64,000 bases of DNA, taken from positions 177,914 through 241,913 of the forward strand of contig JAOVVO010000038.1 in NCBI GenBank assembly GCA_028564675.1, written 5' to 3'. The position numbers were made by a program, and so were the translations under genes. A model generated the notes under the pieces. It saw nothing but the letters and a program-made list of their open reading frames with translations. It was not told where the DNA came from and made no database searches. This DNA is from Onchocerca lupi (Eukaryota; Nematoda; Chromadorea; Rhabditida; Onchocercidae). Position 1 is the stretch's first letter; the number at the start of each line of letters is the position of its first letter. Below are positions 60,580 to 64,000 of the stretch, one piece after another.

Positions 60580-62593
60580 ACTATGTTTTTCACTACAAAT
60601 CTAAAGTTAATCGAAGTACATTCAATCATCAAATCGTATTCTCAAGATGGTTAAATCTCTATGATAGATTTGAGTTAAGGATATGAAGTCGGGGTAAGCA
60701 ATCAGGATCTTTGAAAAACTATTTTGTTATTTTTGCATACTCCAATTTTCTTCCTAACAAATCCCGAAAGGAAAAAATTCTATATCCATCAATATAAGAG
60801 ACAAAATAAATGAATAGATTATAGCAACATCAAATGTGATATCAAAATCCGGTTTCACAGCTTTTAAAATCTGTTGCCGAAAAGAGATTTCCACCAATCA
60901 GGCTGGAGCTTGCTGTCGCATTTATTCGTCTTGCTGTATTTTTCGAATCCAATCAAATTTTAATGCAATAATTACAGTAAAAAATAGTATTTCTAATAAT
61001 TGAATGAGTCAAAAAAATCAAAACTCCAAGAAAGTAATTTGATAAATAAGAGAATTTACAATCAAAGTATGATGTTAGTTCATCTCTGTGTATTCAAGTT
61101 GTACTATCTGCAGTGCTTTCAACTAATAATCTGCGATGGTTTGAGTCATCCTTCTTAAAATCAAGATTCTATCTAATAGTTGTCAACCTAAGCTAAGAAA
61201 ATATCGCCACAAAACTATAAAAAAGCCCTTTCGAATCACAAAAAAACATCCAGATTTAAGTAATGCCGATTTCCTCAATCACTATCTGCTCTAGCACTTC
61301 TAAAACCAAAACGACTAGAAATTCAAACTTTTTTGTGCATTCTATACAATATCAGAATTCCCAAACAATATTTTATCTTTCTAAAATTAAAACTCTTTAC
61401 CCCAGATTCTTTTCCCGCTAATCTCTTATAAAGCTAGTCAAAATGGATAATTTGCAATTATATGTAATAAATCACAACATCTGAAAAATATGAAAAATAG
61501 TCAGAGAATAAATTTTCGCGCCTTCTGATAGATTACAAAAATTGGGAAAGTTTTTCGGAATTTCCGCGGTTCTTTTGAAATGAGTCAAAATATCATACAT
61601 ATCGACTGGTGACGATGTATGAAAATGTATTCGCGATAGTGACCAGCCTATATACGTTAGATCTTTCTTGAGGACTAGGTTGCTCGCAATCATACAGATC
61701 GCTAGATCTGATATGATCACGCAACATTAGATATATTGCAATATATATTCTACTCTAGATATTTGAAAGTTTTAAAATTGAAAATTTTTATAATGGATTA
61801 TTGATGGATATAAGAAATTTGCATGTTTCTTTAATTTTACGCAAATAAATTTAAAATTCACATTTTTCACATTATTTCAAATTTAGCATAATTGAAAATG
61901 GCTTTAGATACGGCTTTGGATGTTAATCAAACTTTCTATTTCTATACACTTAACCGCAAGATCAAATAAAACTCTGAAAACAGCCCTGTACATTTACACA
62001 AAGCACCATGCAACTTTTTTTTTTTGTTACGAAATTTGTAAAAATTTGAACAAGTTAATTGCATTGGGAAGACTTATTTTTAATTACACTTCTGCATCAC
62101 GTCCTGAAGTCTTCCATAAATATAGAAATAATTGAGATGCGCGTAATAACGTCACAACTTTGCATTTATGCTATTATTAATTTTCTATCGATTTTTATTT
62201 AAATGACATATTATCATCATTCTGGAAATGTTTTCAATTTTCAACATTTTCAACTGCTGCGTTTTAAAACGTGATAATACGCAGTATATAATGATGAATC
62301 GAGAATGTAACCAAGAAGTTTACTACCACATTAGAAATGATTCTGGAAATGTTGAAATTGAAGATTCCGTTATACAGACAAGCTACTTATTTCGAGTATT
62401 TGTAATTCTTAGGTGAGAGTCAGATTAATTTGATACCACCTTCTCCGTTCTTCTGTTAAACATAAATGAATTAGATGAAATCTTTTTTGAAAGGAAAAAA
62501 TTAAGCGAATGTTTTGAACAAACAAATAAAAATTAACTTGAAATTCCCTTCAAATGTTAACAATTGTAATAGAAACATCATTCGCAAAAGTTA
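60580..62593. other. Intergenic region between kinase and annexin
   Basis: AT-rich, no firm gene. Two items stand out. A minus-strand frame at 61472-61720 begins with ATG and ends at a TTTTTCAG-like word. A plus-strand frame from ATG 62228 to 62412 (MMNRECNQEVYYHIRNDSGN, then VEIEDSVIQTSYLF) ends exactly at a consensus donor (CTTAG|GTGAGA). The second could be the first exon of a short plus-strand gene, but no acceptor exon follows before the annexin. Confidence 0.3.
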
Positions 62594-63569
62594 CTAAATT
62601 TGATTATTGTTTTCTGAAAGTAGAGAAATGAGTAATTGATAATATTCGCCGCGACATATTTTACGGATATCGAAAATGAGCGAATTGTTGTAATGCTTCT
62701 TATATTCGTAACAAATATTCGATAAATCAATCTATAAATTATGCAAGATAAACTGTCAACACTTTTTTTTTTAATTTGGTTCGCAAAAAAAATTGTTTTG
62801 GATTTCAAAAATTTACAAACAATAGAGGTACTATGAGTATAATGCTTGTAAGGGGATTTTCCTTCTTAGCTTTAAGTTCATCAATTTAATTAAATTATTA
62901 TACAGCTACACTGATAGACTACCTATTCAATAAATTTCTCGTATGATCTATTTCTCGGAAGCTTAATATTTTATATTTCTCATTCCAAATTTGTTAAGAG
63001 AGAGAGATATGATATATAAGGCTGGAAGTTGTTTTAATCGACTCATCCTTATGTTATCAGGAACCGACTTAAGGAAACTGAATAAAAAGTTCACCTCACT
63101 CCTGCTTACAATGATTCTTATGATAGTTCTGTAATCAGGTTTCGAACCGCCTAGTGCATCATGCAGTTTTTCCGCAAAATATTGCTGAGTATTTCGAGAT
63201 ATTTTCACTATAAAGAAGATAAATTGACTCAGTAATTATTGATTGGTGACAAACATCTGACATTAATGATGCATAAAATAACTAAATTAATTAAATTGTA
63301 TATTAAATCACAGTAGTTCTCTCTCGAGAACTGAATCTCTCAATTTCAATCTTTGAAATCTTGTGTCTACCTATGGTGAGCAACATATTTTTGATGTCGT
63401 TTGGGATATTTCTATTATAGATAATTTGCGTTTCGATGAAATGTCCGTTACCACCAAGCTTAGCGTCTATGTTATCGATAACCGCAGCAATATATCGCCA
63501 AGAATGACCGACAAAAAGTTTTTCAAATAGTGCCACATTATGGCTTATTTGTTCGATTCCATTTGAATC
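62594..63569 (-). CDS. Annexin, C-terminal part (partial at right edge)
   Basis: Three minus-strand exons, in transcript order 63569-63371, 63207-63095 and 62731-62594, join in phase to give about 149 residues ending SENNNQI-stop. Exon A carries the second half of annexin repeat 3 (ALFEKLFVGHSWRYIAAVID...IKNMLLTI). Exon B starts repeat 4 (YFAEKLHDALGG...DYRTIIRIIVSRSE) and exon C completes it (IDLSNICYEYKKHYNNSL...RGEYYQLLISLL). Annexins bind acidic membranes in a calcium-dependent way through GxGT-(38 residues)-D/E sites. Here the repeat-4 GxGT is altered to GGSKPD, although the acidic partner (SRSE) is kept, so calcium binding by this repeat may be weak. Reading straight past SRSE gives an unrelated tail, so the GTGAAC donor is preferred. 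Earlier repeats must lie beyond the window or in exons I could not find in 63570-64000. Confidence 0.82.
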
Positions 63570-63828
63570 CTACATGAAGTAAGCTGAAGCTAAGCCTGCA
63601 CAATGAATAAAACCTTCAAAAAAGCATCTCATGCAGTTGCAGTTAATATTTTGAGATCAGAAAAAACTGGAATCAGTGGAAAATGTCAAGAAAATAGCGC
63701 ATAATCATCCTCTTCCCCATAAGAATTTTGTAATTATATGAAAGAATAGTTGATGGCATTAAACAGATTTAAATTACTAGTTTGACAAATTGGTAAATCA
63801 TTAGTTAAATAAATAAAAAAATAGATAA

Positions 63829-63900
63829 GCAAGTAATATAAACAAACTATGATCAATGTATAAAGCAAGTAATATAAACAAACTATGATCAATGTATAAC
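63829..63900 (+). repeat. Two 36-bp direct tandem repeats
   Basis: GCAAGTAATATAAACAAACT...ATGTATAA is repeated head to tail at 63829-63864 and 63865-63900, identical except for the last base. It is a recent duplication, probably in an annexin intron or upstream region. Confidence 0.9.
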
Positions 63901-64000
63901 TCGTAGTATAATTATCGATTATTAAACGCTGTGACCTGCTTACCTAACTTTATTATTTTACGAGTCAGTCTCATTTTAAAAAAATTTGCAGTATATTTGC

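Noticed and set aside
1..64000. CRISPR arrays, bacterial operons, integrated bacterial or viral genes
   Set aside because: No regularly spaced identical repeats with unique spacers, no clustered intronless long frames, and no recognisable viral or bacterial protein motifs were found.

Overview
The window looks like nuclear DNA of a parasitic nematode, probably a clade III (spirurid or filarial-type) worm. The evidence is AT-rich sequence, many exons of 60-250 bases with GT...(T)nCAG introns mostly of 100-1,000 bases, long T tracts, and protein families typical of worms. No bacterial operons, ribosome binding sites, rRNA or clear tRNA genes were seen. The species assignment is inference. All exon models were built by hand from splice sites and reading-phase continuity.

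Layout. (1) Bases 1-72 hold the last codons of a gene entering from the left, followed by a strong inverted repeat. (2) Bases 4538-15293 (+) hold a 16-exon gene for a secreted protein of about 761 residues. It has three consecutive 12-cysteine domains resembling the nematode DUF19/T20D4.11-like family, and one intron has a GC donor. (3) Bases 15.3-46.2 kb form a gene-poor stretch of about 31 kb with microsatellites, short tandem repeats, GC-richer noncoding islands (one with four CAGGTA sites in 154 bases) and several exon-like fragments. These fragments have good splice sites but are interrupted in every frame or frameshifted, which suggests decayed genes or noncoding transcripts. (4) Bases 46459-51748 (+) hold an 11-exon F-box protein gene. 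(5) Bases 51.8-58.4 kb have no supported gene but contain two notable hairpins. (6) Bases 58412-60224 (+) hold a 7-exon CK1/TTBK-like protein kinase with all catalytic motifs, again with a probable GC-AG intron. (7) Bases 62594-63569 (-) hold the last three exons of an annexin whose 5' part lies beyond the right edge.

No pathway links these genes. The arrangement is an ordinary eukaryotic gene series, and none is close enough to its neighbour to suggest a nematode operon. The most interesting points are the triplicated 12-Cys domain with its linker, the two GC-AG introns, the pre-miRNA-like hairpin at 57489-57550, and the broken gene relics in the gene-poor region.
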